Shown piece by piece: positions 9,529 through 16,914 of a DNA stretch of 64,000 nt. The notes under the pieces were generated by a model. The model searched no databases. It had not been told where the DNA came from and worked only from the letters and a program-made list of their open reading frames with translations. The stretch's first letter is position 1. Each line of letters opens with the position of its first letter. Origin of the DNA: Flavobacterium johnsoniae (GTDB lineage Bacteria; Bacteroidota; Bacteroidia; Flavobacteriales; Flavobacteriaceae); NCBI RefSeq assembly GCF_030388325.1, contig NZ_CP103794.1:2852001-2916000 (forward strand). The letters are read 5' to 3'. Both the position numbers and the translations under genes were made by a program.

Positions 9529-9536
9529 CAAATCTA
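9529..9536 (-). promoter_or_regulatory. TANNTTTG box for gcvT
   Basis: TAGATTTG on the minus strand lies 26 bases upstream of the ATG at 9503. Confidence 0.5.
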
Positions 9537-9587
9537 TTCAAAAAATATCTAATTTGGATGCCTTAAATTATAAATTTCGCAATAATT

Positions 9588-9670
9588 AGGAGCTATTTCC
9601 TGCTATCCGCTATATCTTTTTGTTTTTAAAGAAAAAACAAAAAGGATGCCGCTACTATCAGGGCTAGGGG
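9588..9670. repeat. CTATCCGC-type dispersed intergenic element
   Basis: The block runs from GGAGCTATTTCCTGCTATCC to CTATCAGGGCTAGGGG. Its centre is an A/T hairpin (CTTTTTGTTTTT / AAAAAACAAAAAGG). The wording CTATCCGC ... GGGCTAGGG resembles intergenic elements I recall from other Bacteroidota genomes, but this was not checked. A related but different version appears at about 58700-58815. The rest of the 340-bp gap (9671-9843) shows nothing beyond a one-base-off box TATGTTTA at 9749-9756. Confidence 0.6.
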
Positions 9671-9843
9671 TGACCGTTAAAAAGATAACTTCGTGATTTC
9701 AATTTTTTATGTAATTTTAGTATAAAATCATGCTTTTTCAAGTTTAGCTATGTTTATTTAAACAAGTGAAACGCCTTTATACGCAAAATAAAACTATGAT
9801 TCTATGTGTTTAAAAATTAACTGCAACAACTAAAAGAAGCTAA

Positions 9844-10692
9844 ATGAAGTCTCCGAATTTAATCACCAAAGAAGAAATCTTAAAAATTTACAAACCTGTA
9901 AATCCGCACGCACACAAAGGAACACAAGGTCACGCCGTAATTATCGCCGGTAGTTACGGAAAAGTAGGAGCGGCGGTTCTAGCCTCAAAAGCTTGCCTAA
10001 AATCAGGTTGCGGACTCGTGACGACTTTTATACCAAAATGCGGTTATCAGATTCTTCAAATCTCGATTCCCGAAGTAATGACCGTTACGGACGAAAACAC
10101 CAATTTTATCACCAATATTCATTTGCCATTAATTCCGCAAGCCGTTGGAATTGGCCCAGGAATCGGAAAAGAACTCGGAACACAAAAAGCTTTATTTGAA
10201 TTTTTAAGAATCAACAAAGCGCCTTTAGTTCTCGATGCCGACGCTTTAAACATTATTTCAGAAAATTTATCTTGGTTAGAATTGGTTCCAGAAGACACCA
10301 TTTTAACACCTCATCCAAAAGAATTAGAACGCTTGATTGGCAAATGGAATTCAGAATCTGAAAAATTTCAAAAAACAATCGCTTTTTCAGAAAAATATAA
10401 AGTTATTGTCGTTATGAAAGGAGCGCCAACATTCATTATAAACAGAACTTCAGTCTACGAAAATACAACTGGAAACGCGGCTTTGGCAACCGCAGGAAGC
10501 GGCGACACTTTAACGGGAATCCTGACAAGTCTTTTAGCACAAGGCTATGAACCCAAATACGCTTCAAAATTCGGAGTTTATCTTCATGGTTTAACAGCAG
10601 ATTTAGCTTTACCAAAAACAGGTTATGAATCCTTCATAGCCTCAGATATCATCAAGAATTTAGGAAAAGCTTTTTTGAGTTTAGAAAAGTAA
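9844..10692 (+). CDS. nnrD: ADP-dependent NAD(P)H-hydrate dehydratase
   Basis: The 282-residue protein is the kinase-fold dehydratase that repairs hydrated NAD(P)H at the expense of ADP or ATP. Seen in order: [18 protein letters not shown] (about residues 36-53), the GIGPGIGK loop near 101, LDADAL near 126, [11 protein letters not shown] near 156 and the anion-hole GSGDTLTGI near 219, whose Asp is the presumed catalytic base. It corresponds to the C-terminal domain of YjeF/Nnr; the epimerase (YjeF_N) domain is absent here and must be encoded elsewhere if present. No strong promoter box was found. A long inverted repeat begins 6 bp after the stop. Confidence 0.92.
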   Translation: MKSPNLITKEEILKIYKPVNPHAHKGTQGHAVIIAGSYGKVGAAVLASKACLKSGCGLVTTFIPKCGYQILQISIPEVMTVTDENTNFITNIHLPLIPQAVGIGPGIGKELGTQKALFEFLRINKAPLVLDADALNIISENLSWLELVPEDTILTPHPKELERLIGKWNSESEKFQKTIAFSEKYKVIVVMKGAPTFIINRTSVYENTTGNAALATAGSGDTLTGILTSLLAQGYEPKYASKFGVYLHGLTADLALPKTGYESFIASDIIKNLGKAFLSLEK

Positions 10693-10697
10693 TTTTT

Positions 10698-10996
10698 AAC
10701 GCAAAGCTCGCAAAGTTTTTTCGCAAAGTTCACGAAGTTTTTAAAGTGCTTTGCTTTTTGAGTTCTCAAAGCTTTGTTCTCATTTTTGTCACCCTGAGCG
10801 AAGTCGAAGGAACGCAAAGATATTGCTCAAAGTTTAGTTTCTTCGTCGAGCTACTGGCGTCCCTTCGACTTCGCTCAGGGTGACAAGCTTAATGCAATAC
10901 TTTGTAATTAAATCTTTGCGAACTTAAAAAGCAAAGCAAACTCAAAAAAACTTCGTGAACTTTGCGAAAAATCTTTGTGCTCTCTGCGTTAAAAAT
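10698..10996. repeat. CGCAAAG-family long hairpin, copy 2, with a nested CTTCGACTTCGCTCAGG element
   Basis: The outer arms are 10698-10760 and about 10929-10996. TTTTTCGCAAAGTTCACGAA on the left has its exact complement on the right, and TGCTTTGC pairs with GCAAAGCA. Inside lies a second family: TCACCCTGAGCGAAGTCGAA at about 10789-10808, with its complement in 10862-10883. The whole gap between nnrD and the HipA-like gene is taken up by this structure. Transcribed, it would fold into one very long stem. Confidence 0.88.
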
Positions 10997-11023
10997 TTCA
11001 CTCAATAAAAAAATCAAAAATTG

Positions 11024-11031
11024 TAAGTTTG
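11024..11031 (+). promoter_or_regulatory. TANNTTTG box for the HipA-like/DUF3037 pair
   Basis: TAAGTTTG lies 61 bases before the ATG at 11092. The interval holds a CTTAG-type repeated string. Confidence 0.45.
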
Positions 11032-11091
11032 TAGTATCAAAGATTAGAAACTTAGTAACTCAGTTTCTTAGCATCTTAGAATCTTAAAAAA

Positions 11092-11874
11092 ATGAAAAAC
11101 AACTTCGATCTTAGAACAGTAAACGTCATGCGTTATATAACGCCGCTGCGCGAAGGCGGTTCTTTACCAGCTTTGGCAGAAGCCGATGACGACTTTAAAT
11201 ATGTATTAAAATTTAGAGGTGCCGGACACGGCGTAAAAGCCCTCATAGCAGAATTAGTTGGCGGACAAATTGCAAAAGCCTTAAAACTCCAATTACCAGA
11301 ATTAGTATTCGCAAATCTCGACGAAGCTTTCGGAAGAACCGAAGCTGATGAAGAAATTCAGGATTTACTGCAAGGAAGTCAGGGATTAAATCTCGCACTT
11401 CACTTTTTATCAGGGGCAATAACTTTTGATCCTGCGGTAACGACTGTTGATGCAAAATTAGCATCGCAAATTGTTTGGCTGGATGCTTATATCACCAACG
11501 TAGACAGAACTTTTAAAAATACCAATATGCTGATTTGGCATAAAGAATTATGGCTTATTGATCACGGCGCTTGCTTGTATTTTCATCATTCTTGGAACAA
11601 TTGGGAACAGCATGCTAAAAGTCCGTTTGCATTGATAAAAGATCACGTTTTATTGCCACAAGCTTCGCTTTTAAAAGAAGTTGATGTCGAGTTTAAAGCG
11701 ATTTTAACACCAGAAATTTTAGAAGAAATTGTAAATACGATTCCAGAAGATTGGCTTCAATGGGAAGATGCAGATGAAACGCCGGAACGATTGAGAAACG
11801 TTTATTTGCAGTTCTTAAAAACAAGATTAGAGAATTCAGAAATATTTGTAAATCAGGCTCAAAATGCAAGATAA
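11092..11874 (+). CDS. HipA-like kinase domain protein
   Basis: The 260-residue protein looks like the stand-alone HipA-like kinase family (Pfam HipA_2 type), not full HipA with its N-subdomain. A nucleotide-binding-like start (YVLKFRGAGHGVKALIAELVGGQIAKAL, shown here in part) occupies about residues 43-70. It is followed by SQIVWLDAYITNVDR and KNTNML near residues 125-145, resembling the HipA catalytic loop with Asp and Asn. LIDHGACLYFHH near 156 resembles the metal-binding Asp segment. HipA phosphorylates glutamyl-tRNA synthetase; the substrate of this small version is unknown. The stop overlaps the next gene by 11 bp, so the two are co-translated. There is no HipB-type HTH antitoxin gene next to it. 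Confidence 0.75.
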   Translation: MKNNFDLRTVNVMRYITPLREGGSLPALAEADDDFKYVLKFRGAGHGVKALIAELVGGQIAKALKLQLPELVFANLDEAFGRTEADEEIQDLLQGSQGLNLALHFLSGAITFDPAVTTVDAKLASQIVWLDAYITNVDRTFKNTNMLIWHKELWLIDHGACLYFHHSWNNWEQHAKSPFALIKDHVLLPQASLLKEVDVEFKAILTPEILEEIVNTIPEDWLQWEDADETPERLRNVYLQFLKTRLENSEIFVNQAQNAR

Positions 11875-12247
11875 TCACTTATACGAATATGCTGTGATTC
11901 GTGTTGTGCCAAGGGTAGAGCGCGAAGAATTCCTGAATATCGGAATCATTTTGTTTTGCAAAAAAGCCAAATTTATAAAGGTTCTTTTTCATCTTAATAA
12001 AGAAAAAATACAAGCACTTTCTGCCGATTTCGACATCGAACAATTAGAATGCAATTTAACTTCACTGGAAAAAATCGCAAACGGCGCCAAAGACGGCGGT
12101 CCAATTGCTGAGTTTGAGATTCCAGAGCGTTTTCGATGGTTAACGGCAATTAGAAGTTCAGCTATTCAAACTTCAAGACCTCATCCAGGTTTGACTCAGG
12201 ATTTGGAGAAAACGATCCAACGTTTGTTTGAAGAGCTTGTACTTTAA
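11864..12247 (+). CDS. DUF3037 domain protein
   Basis: The 127-residue protein matches DUF3037 proteins. It starts YEYAVIRVVPRVEREEFLN, followed by GIILFCK, and ends with a conserved stretch holding SRPHPGLTQDLEKTIQRLFEELV. The start overlaps the stop of the HipA-like gene by 11 bp. HipA-like and DUF3037 genes are often found as such pairs, which suggests a shared function. DUF3037 could be the modulator or the target of the kinase, but this is inference. There is no signal peptide or membrane segment, so it is cytoplasmic. Confidence 0.8.
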   Translation: MQDNHLYEYAVIRVVPRVEREEFLNIGIILFCKKAKFIKVLFHLNKEKIQALSADFDIEQLECNLTSLEKIANGAKDGGPIAEFEIPERFRWLTAIRSSAIQTSRPHPGLTQDLEKTIQRLFEELVL

Positions 12248-12307
12248 AAAGAGGTTCTGAGATACTAAGATTCTAAGATTTTCTTTCATGCATTTATGTG
12301 CAATATT

Positions 12308-12405
12308 GTCATTTCGAGGAACGAGAAATCTTCGCGAGAAGCTCTACAAAGATTGGACTCTCATTGCGGAGTTACTTGCGAAGATTTCTCGTTCCTCGAA
12401 ATGAC
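12308..12405. repeat. 98-bp hairpin element, copy 1
   Basis: The terminal 28-bp arms at 12308-12335 and 12378-12405 are perfectly complementary and begin GTCATTTCGAGGAACGAGAA. The central 42 bp include GAAGCTC and ACAAAGATTGG. A second copy of exactly the same length lies in reverse orientation at 19401-19498, with about 11 mismatches by eye. The flanking gap 12248-12455 also carries CTAAGATTCTAAG and CCTGAAACCTGAAAC strings and no gene. Confidence 0.88.
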
Positions 12406-12455
12406 AAACTATATGGAAACTTTGTGGTTAAACCTGAAACCTGAAACAAATAAAA

Positions 12456-12962
12456 CTAAACAACCTTCTCTAAATAGATAAACTCCAAAGGTTCTTCTGA
12501 AATCGTTACATGAATTTCGCTTTCAGGGAAAGCTTCTCTTTCGCCTGTGTCAACATAACCGTGACGTTTGTACCACGCAATAAGTTCTTCACGAACCGAA
12601 ATAACTGTCATAATAATACTAGATAAATCAAGTGTTTTAGCATGATTTTCGGCTTCAGCCAAAAGCTTTTTCCCAATTCCGCTGTTTTGAAGTTCAGGCG
12701 AAACGGTCAGCATTCCTAAATACAATTGATTTCCTTTTTCAACCAATAAAACCGAACCAATAATTTTGTCATTCTCTGTAAATTTCAGAATCGTATTTTT
12801 TGGATCAAGAAAGATTTCTTTCATTTCCTGTTCGTCGGTTCTTTTTCCTTCTAGTAAATGCGCTTCGGTTGTCCAGCCTTTTTTAGAGGTTTCTCCTCTG
12901 TATGCTGAATTTATTAAAGTTGTTAATGCTGGAATGTCTTCGAGTAATGCTTTTGTAATCAT
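12456..12962 (-). CDS. GNAT family N-acetyltransferase
   Basis: The 168-residue protein has the GNAT fold: IGSVLLVEKGNQLYLGMLTV (about residues 68-87), then VSPELQNSGIGKKLL, the acetyl-CoA pyrophosphate loop (Q-x-x-G-I-G), and the C-terminal WYKRHGYVDTGER. It is expected to acetylate a small molecule or an amine-bearing substrate in the cytoplasm. The acceptor cannot be predicted. A TAATTTTG box lies at 13004-13011. It is monocistronic and flanked by repeats on both sides. Confidence 0.88.
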   Translation of the reverse strand: MITKALLEDIPALTTLINSAYRGETSKKGWTTEAHLLEGKRTDEQEMKEIFLDPKNTILKFTENDKIIGSVLLVEKGNQLYLGMLTVSPELQNSGIGKKLLAEAENHAKTLDLSSIIMTVISVREELIAWYKRHGYVDTGEREAFPESEIHVTISEEPLEFIYLEKVV

Positions 12963-13003
12963 TAGGTACTAAAATGAAATGTATTTTATAAAATTGAATA
13001 GAA

Positions 13004-13011
13004 CAAAATTA
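13004..13011 (-). promoter_or_regulatory. TANNTTTG box for the GNAT gene
   Basis: TAATTTTG on the minus strand lies 42 bases upstream of the ATG at 12962. Confidence 0.45.
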
Positions 13012-13020
13012 CATTAGAAA

Positions 13021-13104
13021 AATGGCTTCAGCCTAATCTTTAACTTTTTTTGGCTAAAGCCGAATTTAATTTAAAAATAAACCTCCAGCTAAAGCTGGAG
13101 GCAA
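13021..13104. repeat. GGCTAAAGCC / CCTCCAGC dispersed element
   Basis: Two hairpins in tandem. GGCTTCAGCC faces GGCTAAAGCC at 13024-13051, and CCTCCAGCTAAAGCTGGAGG at 13082-13101 is a perfect inverted repeat. The second could act as a terminator for the S10 peptidase gene, whose stop is at 13141, although no long U-run follows. Confidence 0.7.
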
Positions 13105-13140
13105 TTGATTTTGTATTTGTTGTGGGAAAAGAAATTATAC

Positions 13141-14673
13141 TCAATATTTTGCCGGTTCGCCAACTTTAGGCAACGATTGTTTTATAAATGTTCTAATGTC
13201 TTCATTTGCAGTTTCTAAATCGGCTTTTCTTAAATACATCATATGACCGCTTCTGTAACCTTTCCATGACATTCTATCGTTTAGTCTTCCGCTCGGATCC
13301 ATTTGCCATAAATCATATTTCGCATTAAAATAGTCACAAGCACCATCATAATATCCTGATTGCACCATTACATGTAAATATGGATTTTGTGCCATCGCCT
13401 GTCTTAGATTTTCTCCTGTTTTATCATTAGATCTGTCCCAAGGATGTACAGAACCAAACATATTGTATTTAAAATCAGTTTTGTAATTCAAATTATTGCG
13501 CAGATACATATTGATAGAAGGCGTAAACGAATGCAACCAAGAAGTAAGTTCTGCATTAAAATCTGGACTATCACCAGAATCTTTGCGATCAATACCTTTG
13601 TATCTTGAATCTAGTCTTCCGACTGTATAACCTTTATCTCTCAACAGTTCCTTCCAAAAATAATCATTAGGAACATCTAAATTATTCTGTAGAATAACTT
13701 TCTCCGAAATACCAGAATAATGTGCCATTTTAGCAGCAATTTCTTTTCTTTTTTGTTCTTCTAAAGATCCACCTTTACTAATAGCAGGTAAAAGTTCGTT
13801 GATGGTAAAATTCTCAACTTCAGGTAACATATCAGTTAAATCTTTGTTTTGAAGATCTGAACTAAGTGCTTTATGATACCAAGCAGTAGCTGCAAAATAT
13901 GGCAATTTAAGAGCAGCATTAGAAACAACTCCACGAGTGATTCCTAAATCAGTAGGAGATACTAAAATTACTCCGTTAAGATACATCCATTGATTGTTTT
14001 GCAATTGAAGCGCCAAGCCCGAAACTCTTGTTGTACCATAACTTTCTCCAATTAGATATTTTGGTGAAGCCCAACGATTAGATCGGGTTACAAAACCATT
14101 GATCCAATCGGCTAAGTATTTAATGTCGGCATTTGTGCCAAAGAATTTTGAAGCAGGTATATCTTTGCTTGTCGCTCTTGAGTAAGCAGTATTTACAGGA
14201 TTTACAAAAACAATATCAGCAATATCTAAAATAGAATAAGGATTTTCTTTTATTCCGTAAGGTTGCAAAGGATATCCTTCTTCATCAATATTTAACAATT
14301 TCGGACCCGTATAAGCAATCTCCATCCAAACTGAAGCAGATCCTGGACCACCATTAAATGAAATCACTAAAGGTCTTGAATCGCTGTCTTTTACATCAGA
14401 ACGCTCATAATAAGTATAGAATAATCCAGCCATTGCTTTTCCGTCTTCATCCCAAACAGGCATTGTACCTGCAGTAGCTTTATAAGAAACTTTTTGACCT
14501 TTTATGGTAGTTGTATGGTTGGTGGTAACTTGAGAATCTGGATTGAAAGTAAGGTTAGCAGGTGAGTTTTCTTCTTTTGCAGAAGGTGTTTTCGGTTTTG
14601 AATCTGGTTTTGATTCTTGAGCGTAAGCAGTTAAAAATCCAACTAAAAGAAATGAAATTAATGTTTTTTTCAT
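13141..14673 (-). CDS. Secreted S10 family serine carboxypeptidase
   Basis: The 510-residue precursor has a signal peptide (residues 1-19, ending AYAQ) and a Pro/Lys/Ser-rich linker (20-40). The S10 alpha/beta-hydrolase domain follows: FNGGPGSAS at 107, VNPVNTAYSR at 158 where eukaryotic enzymes have DQPxGTGFS, and the nucleophile Ser211 in LIGESYG. The acid lies in SGYYDGACDY and the base in SGHMMYLRK near the C-terminus. S10 enzymes remove C-terminal residues at acidic pH; bacterial members are periplasmic or secreted. No promoter box was seen immediately upstream. The upstream side is the repeat-rich edge of the accessory island. Confidence 0.92.
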   Translation of the reverse strand: MKKTLISFLLVGFLTAYAQESKPDSKPKTPSAKEENSPANLTFNPDSQVTTNHTTTIKGQKVSYKATAGTMPVWDEDGKAMAGLFYTYYERSDVKDSDSRPLVISFNGGPGSASVWMEIAYTGPKLLNIDEEGYPLQPYGIKENPYSILDIADIVFVNPVNTAYSRATSKDIPASKFFGTNADIKYLADWINGFVTRSNRWASPKYLIGESYGTTRVSGLALQLQNNQWMYLNGVILVSPTDLGITRGVVSNAALKLPYFAATAWYHKALSSDLQNKDLTDMLPEVENFTINELLPAISKGGSLEEQKRKEIAAKMAHYSGISEKVILQNNLDVPNDYFWKELLRDKGYTVGRLDSRYKGIDRKDSGDSPDFNAELTSWLHSFTPSINMYLRNNLNYKTDFKYNMFGSVHPWDRSNDKTGENLRQAMAQNPYLHVMVQSGYYDGACDYFNAKYDLWQMDPSGRLNDRMSWKGYRSGHMMYLRKADLETANEDIRTFIKQSLPKVGEPAKY

Positions 14674-15178
14674 AGAATTTGGGTGTGTTATTAGATTTTT
14701 TAAAGATATAAAAAAATAATAAGCAGTATTTGCTAGCGCGAGCGTCTCGCTCGTGAACGTTCCAATTGGCTTTTGAATTTCTTTGTGTTCACGAGCGGGA
14801 CGCTCGCGCTAGCGGGGGAGTGTTGTTAAAGGAAAAGGAGTGGAGACTCCCGACGGAGATACTTTTTTAAAACCAAGCGGTATATGGCCCTCAGATCATA
14901 AAGGGGTTTTGGCTACTTTTTTGGTTGCTGATTAACTCGAGGCTTTCCAATATCAATAGGTTTCTATTTGCTGGCGCGAGCGTGTCGCTCGTCAGCGTTT
15001 TACTAATTTGCTAATCTTTAGTTGCATGTGCAGAGAACGCTTGTGCCTGTATGAGTGTAATTTTTTTTATATTATTAAATTTCTCTGGTGTTGAATATTT
15101 TTGCAATATTTTAAATCCATTGCAAAGTTTCTTTGAAAAGTAAACTGAATTAAGTACGTTTGATGAAATTCTAATATT
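14674..15178. other. Repeat-rich 505-bp gap at the left edge of the DarTG island
   Basis: It holds the GCGCGAGCG inverted repeat at 14733-14812, a related single arm at 14969-14992, and otherwise unassigned AT-rich sequence. GTGGAGACTCCCGACGGAG at about 14840 has unusually high GC for this window. No gene was recognised, and no exact TANNTTTG box precedes the DarT start. Confidence 0.6.
14733..14812. repeat. GCGCGAGCG inverted repeat
   Basis: The 26-bp arms 14733-14758 and 14787-14812 are complementary except for one base, and each contains a CTCGCGCTAG-type end. A third, diverged arm (GCTGGCGCGAGCGTGTCGCTC) starts at 14970. GC content is far above the surroundings. Confidence 0.85.
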
Positions 15179-15805
15179 GTGATTGATTTAAATAAAATTT
15201 ATCTTTTTCGGATGTTGCATATTGATAATATGGAACATGTGTTGGAATATGGAATCACTAAAATAAATTCTATTAACGCTAATAAAAATTACAAAGCGAT
15301 TGGAGATGGGAGTTTAATTAATAATCGTAATTCATTTCCTATTCATATTAATGGAAAAACATTAAAGGATTACATACCGTTTTATTTTTGGTGTAGGATG
15401 CCAATGCTATATGTTATGCAAAATGGATTTAACGGAGTTCAAGCAACTTCAGCAGAAAATGTAATTTATTGTATTACATCTGTTGCTCAAATAATAAACT
15501 TTAAATTAGATTATATTTTTACAGATGGTCATGCAGTAAATTGTTTGAGTAGTTTTCATCTTCCAAATGAAATTTCAACTATTGATGAAATTATTGATTT
15601 AAAGGTAATAAAAGATCCTTATTGGAATGATCCTAAGGATTTAGATAAAAAGAGAAGAAAAGAAGCGGAATTTCTTGTTGAAAATGATATTCCTTACGAG
15701 GCGATCGGATTATATGCCGTTTATAATCAAAATGCAAAAAATAGACTTTTGCAATTAGGAATACCAAATGATAAAATTTTAATAAAAAGCGAATACTATT
15801 TTTAA
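15179..15805 (+). CDS. darT: DarT-type DNA ADP-ribosyltransferase toxin (DUF4433)
   Basis: The 208-residue protein matches DarT, which uses NAD to ADP-ribosylate thymidine in single-stranded DNA and so blocks replication. Seen: the N-terminal KIYLFRMLHIDNMEHVL (family form IYHITHIDNL), Arg73 in PFYFWCRMPMLY, His118 in TDGHAV, and the catalytic Glu164 in KEAEFLV, followed by YNQNAKNRLL. The start is a GTG at 15179; the next in-frame ATG (residue 12) would remove the conserved first strand, so GTG is preferred. The stop is 1 bp before darG. Base composition is lower in GC than the flanking thr genes. The pair most likely arrived by transfer. It may act in phage defence, as established for some DarTG systems. 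Confidence 0.9.
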   Translation: MIDLNKIYLFRMLHIDNMEHVLEYGITKINSINANKNYKAIGDGSLINNRNSFPIHINGKTLKDYIPFYFWCRMPMLYVMQNGFNGVQATSAENVIYCITSVAQIINFKLDYIFTDGHAVNCLSSFHLPNEISTIDEIIDLKVIKDPYWNDPKDLDKKRRKEAEFLVENDIPYEAIGLYAVYNQNAKNRLLQLGIPNDKILIKSEYYF

Positions 15806-15806
15806 T

Positions 15807-16838
15807 ATGCTCAAGTTTATAAAAGGAAACCTATTGGATAGCGATGCTCAAGCGTTAGTAAATACTGTAAACACAGTTGGCGTTATGGGTAAAGGAATTG
15901 CATTGCAATTTAAAAATCAATTTCCAAATAATTATAAAATCTACGCAAAGGCTTGTAAGAACAATGAGTTTCATATAGGAGAACTATTAGTAACTGAGGA
16001 GGAATCATTACTTGGAGGAAAAAAAATAATTATTAATTTTCCGACTAAGACTGATTGGAGAAAGCCTTCAGAGTATAGTTACGTAGAAAAAGGTATGATA
16101 GAACTTGTTAATGTTATTAAGAGTAGAAATATTAAATCTATTGCAATTCCTCCATTAGGAGCAGGAAATGGCGGTTTAGATTGGGATAAAGTGAGCCGAT
16201 TAATGAAATATTATTTAAAGGATGTTGATTCTGAAATAACAATTTTTCAACCGAACGACGCAATAGAAGAAGTCCTAAAAAAGGAAAGGGTAAAGTTAAC
16301 ACCCGCAAGAGCAATGTTATTGTCTGTGCTTTTTGAATTGGTTAGAAATGGTGAATTTGTTTCAGAATTTGCTGCTGAAAAAATAGCTTACTTTTTGCAA
16401 AAATTTGGAGCAAAAGACAATTTTAAATTAGAATTTTCTGCAAATTTTTATGGTCCATATTCTGGGAAGGTTAAACATGTATTGTATTATTTGAATGGAA
16501 GTTATATAACAGGATACAGTTCTAAAGATAAAAAACCATTTGAAGAAATAGCACTTCGGGCTAATACTGAAAATGAAATTATAGATTTTCTAAATTTACC
16601 TGAGAATAAAAAATACAAAGAAATTACAGAGAATACTAAAAGTTTTTTAAATGGATTTTATTCTTCATTCGGATTAGAATTATTATCAACGATTGATTTT
16701 ATTATTGAAAATAAAAAAACAAAATCAGAAGAAACTATAATAGAGCATCTAGAACAATGGAGCGAAAGAAAAAAAACGTTTTCTAAATTCATAAATATTG
16801 CAATGAAAAATTTTGAAAAACATAATATTCATTGTTAA
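15807..16838 (+). CDS. darG: DarG-type macro-domain antitoxin
   Basis: The 343-residue protein has an N-terminal macro domain (about residues 1-150). ADP-ribose-binding segments are KGNLLDSDAQALVNTVNTVG, VMGKGIALQFK and IPPLGAGNGGLDW. DarG removes the ADP-ribose that DarT puts on DNA. The C-terminal part (about residues 165-343, beginning LTPARAMLLSVLFELVRNG) is the helical domain that in known DarG proteins binds DarT directly. The gene starts 1 bp after darT and is clearly co-transcribed. The order toxin first, antitoxin second is the usual DarTG order. A bidirectional terminator follows. Confidence 0.92.
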   Translation: MLKFIKGNLLDSDAQALVNTVNTVGVMGKGIALQFKNQFPNNYKIYAKACKNNEFHIGELLVTEEESLLGGKKIIINFPTKTDWRKPSEYSYVEKGMIELVNVIKSRNIKSIAIPPLGAGNGGLDWDKVSRLMKYYLKDVDSEITIFQPNDAIEEVLKKERVKLTPARAMLLSVLFELVRNGEFVSEFAAEKIAYFLQKFGAKDNFKLEFSANFYGPYSGKVKHVLYYLNGSYITGYSSKDKKPFEEIALRANTENEIIDFLNLPENKKYKEITENTKSFLNGFYSSFGLELLSTIDFIIENKKTKSEETIIEHLEQWSERKKTFSKFINIAMKNFEKHNIHC

Positions 16839-16842
16839 AATA

Positions 16843-16876
16843 AAAAAGGCTACGAAATTTATTTTCTAGCCTTTTT
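16843..16876. terminator. Bidirectional terminator between darG and the nucleotidyltransferase gene
   Basis: AAAAAGGCTA pairs with TAGCCTTTTT. There is an A-run on one side and a T-run on the other, between two convergent genes. Confidence 0.88.
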
Positions 16877-16914
16877 ATTTTAAAGCTATTTTTTACCCGC
16901 TGTTATATCCTGCT

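Noticed and set aside
9504..9590. Glycine riboswitch upstream of gcvT
   Set aside because: The leader between the promoter box and ATG is about 20 bases, too short for an aptamer.
12296..12481. 61-codon frame over the 98-bp hairpin element
   Set aside because: Its codons come from the repeat and from the end of the GNAT gene read backwards.
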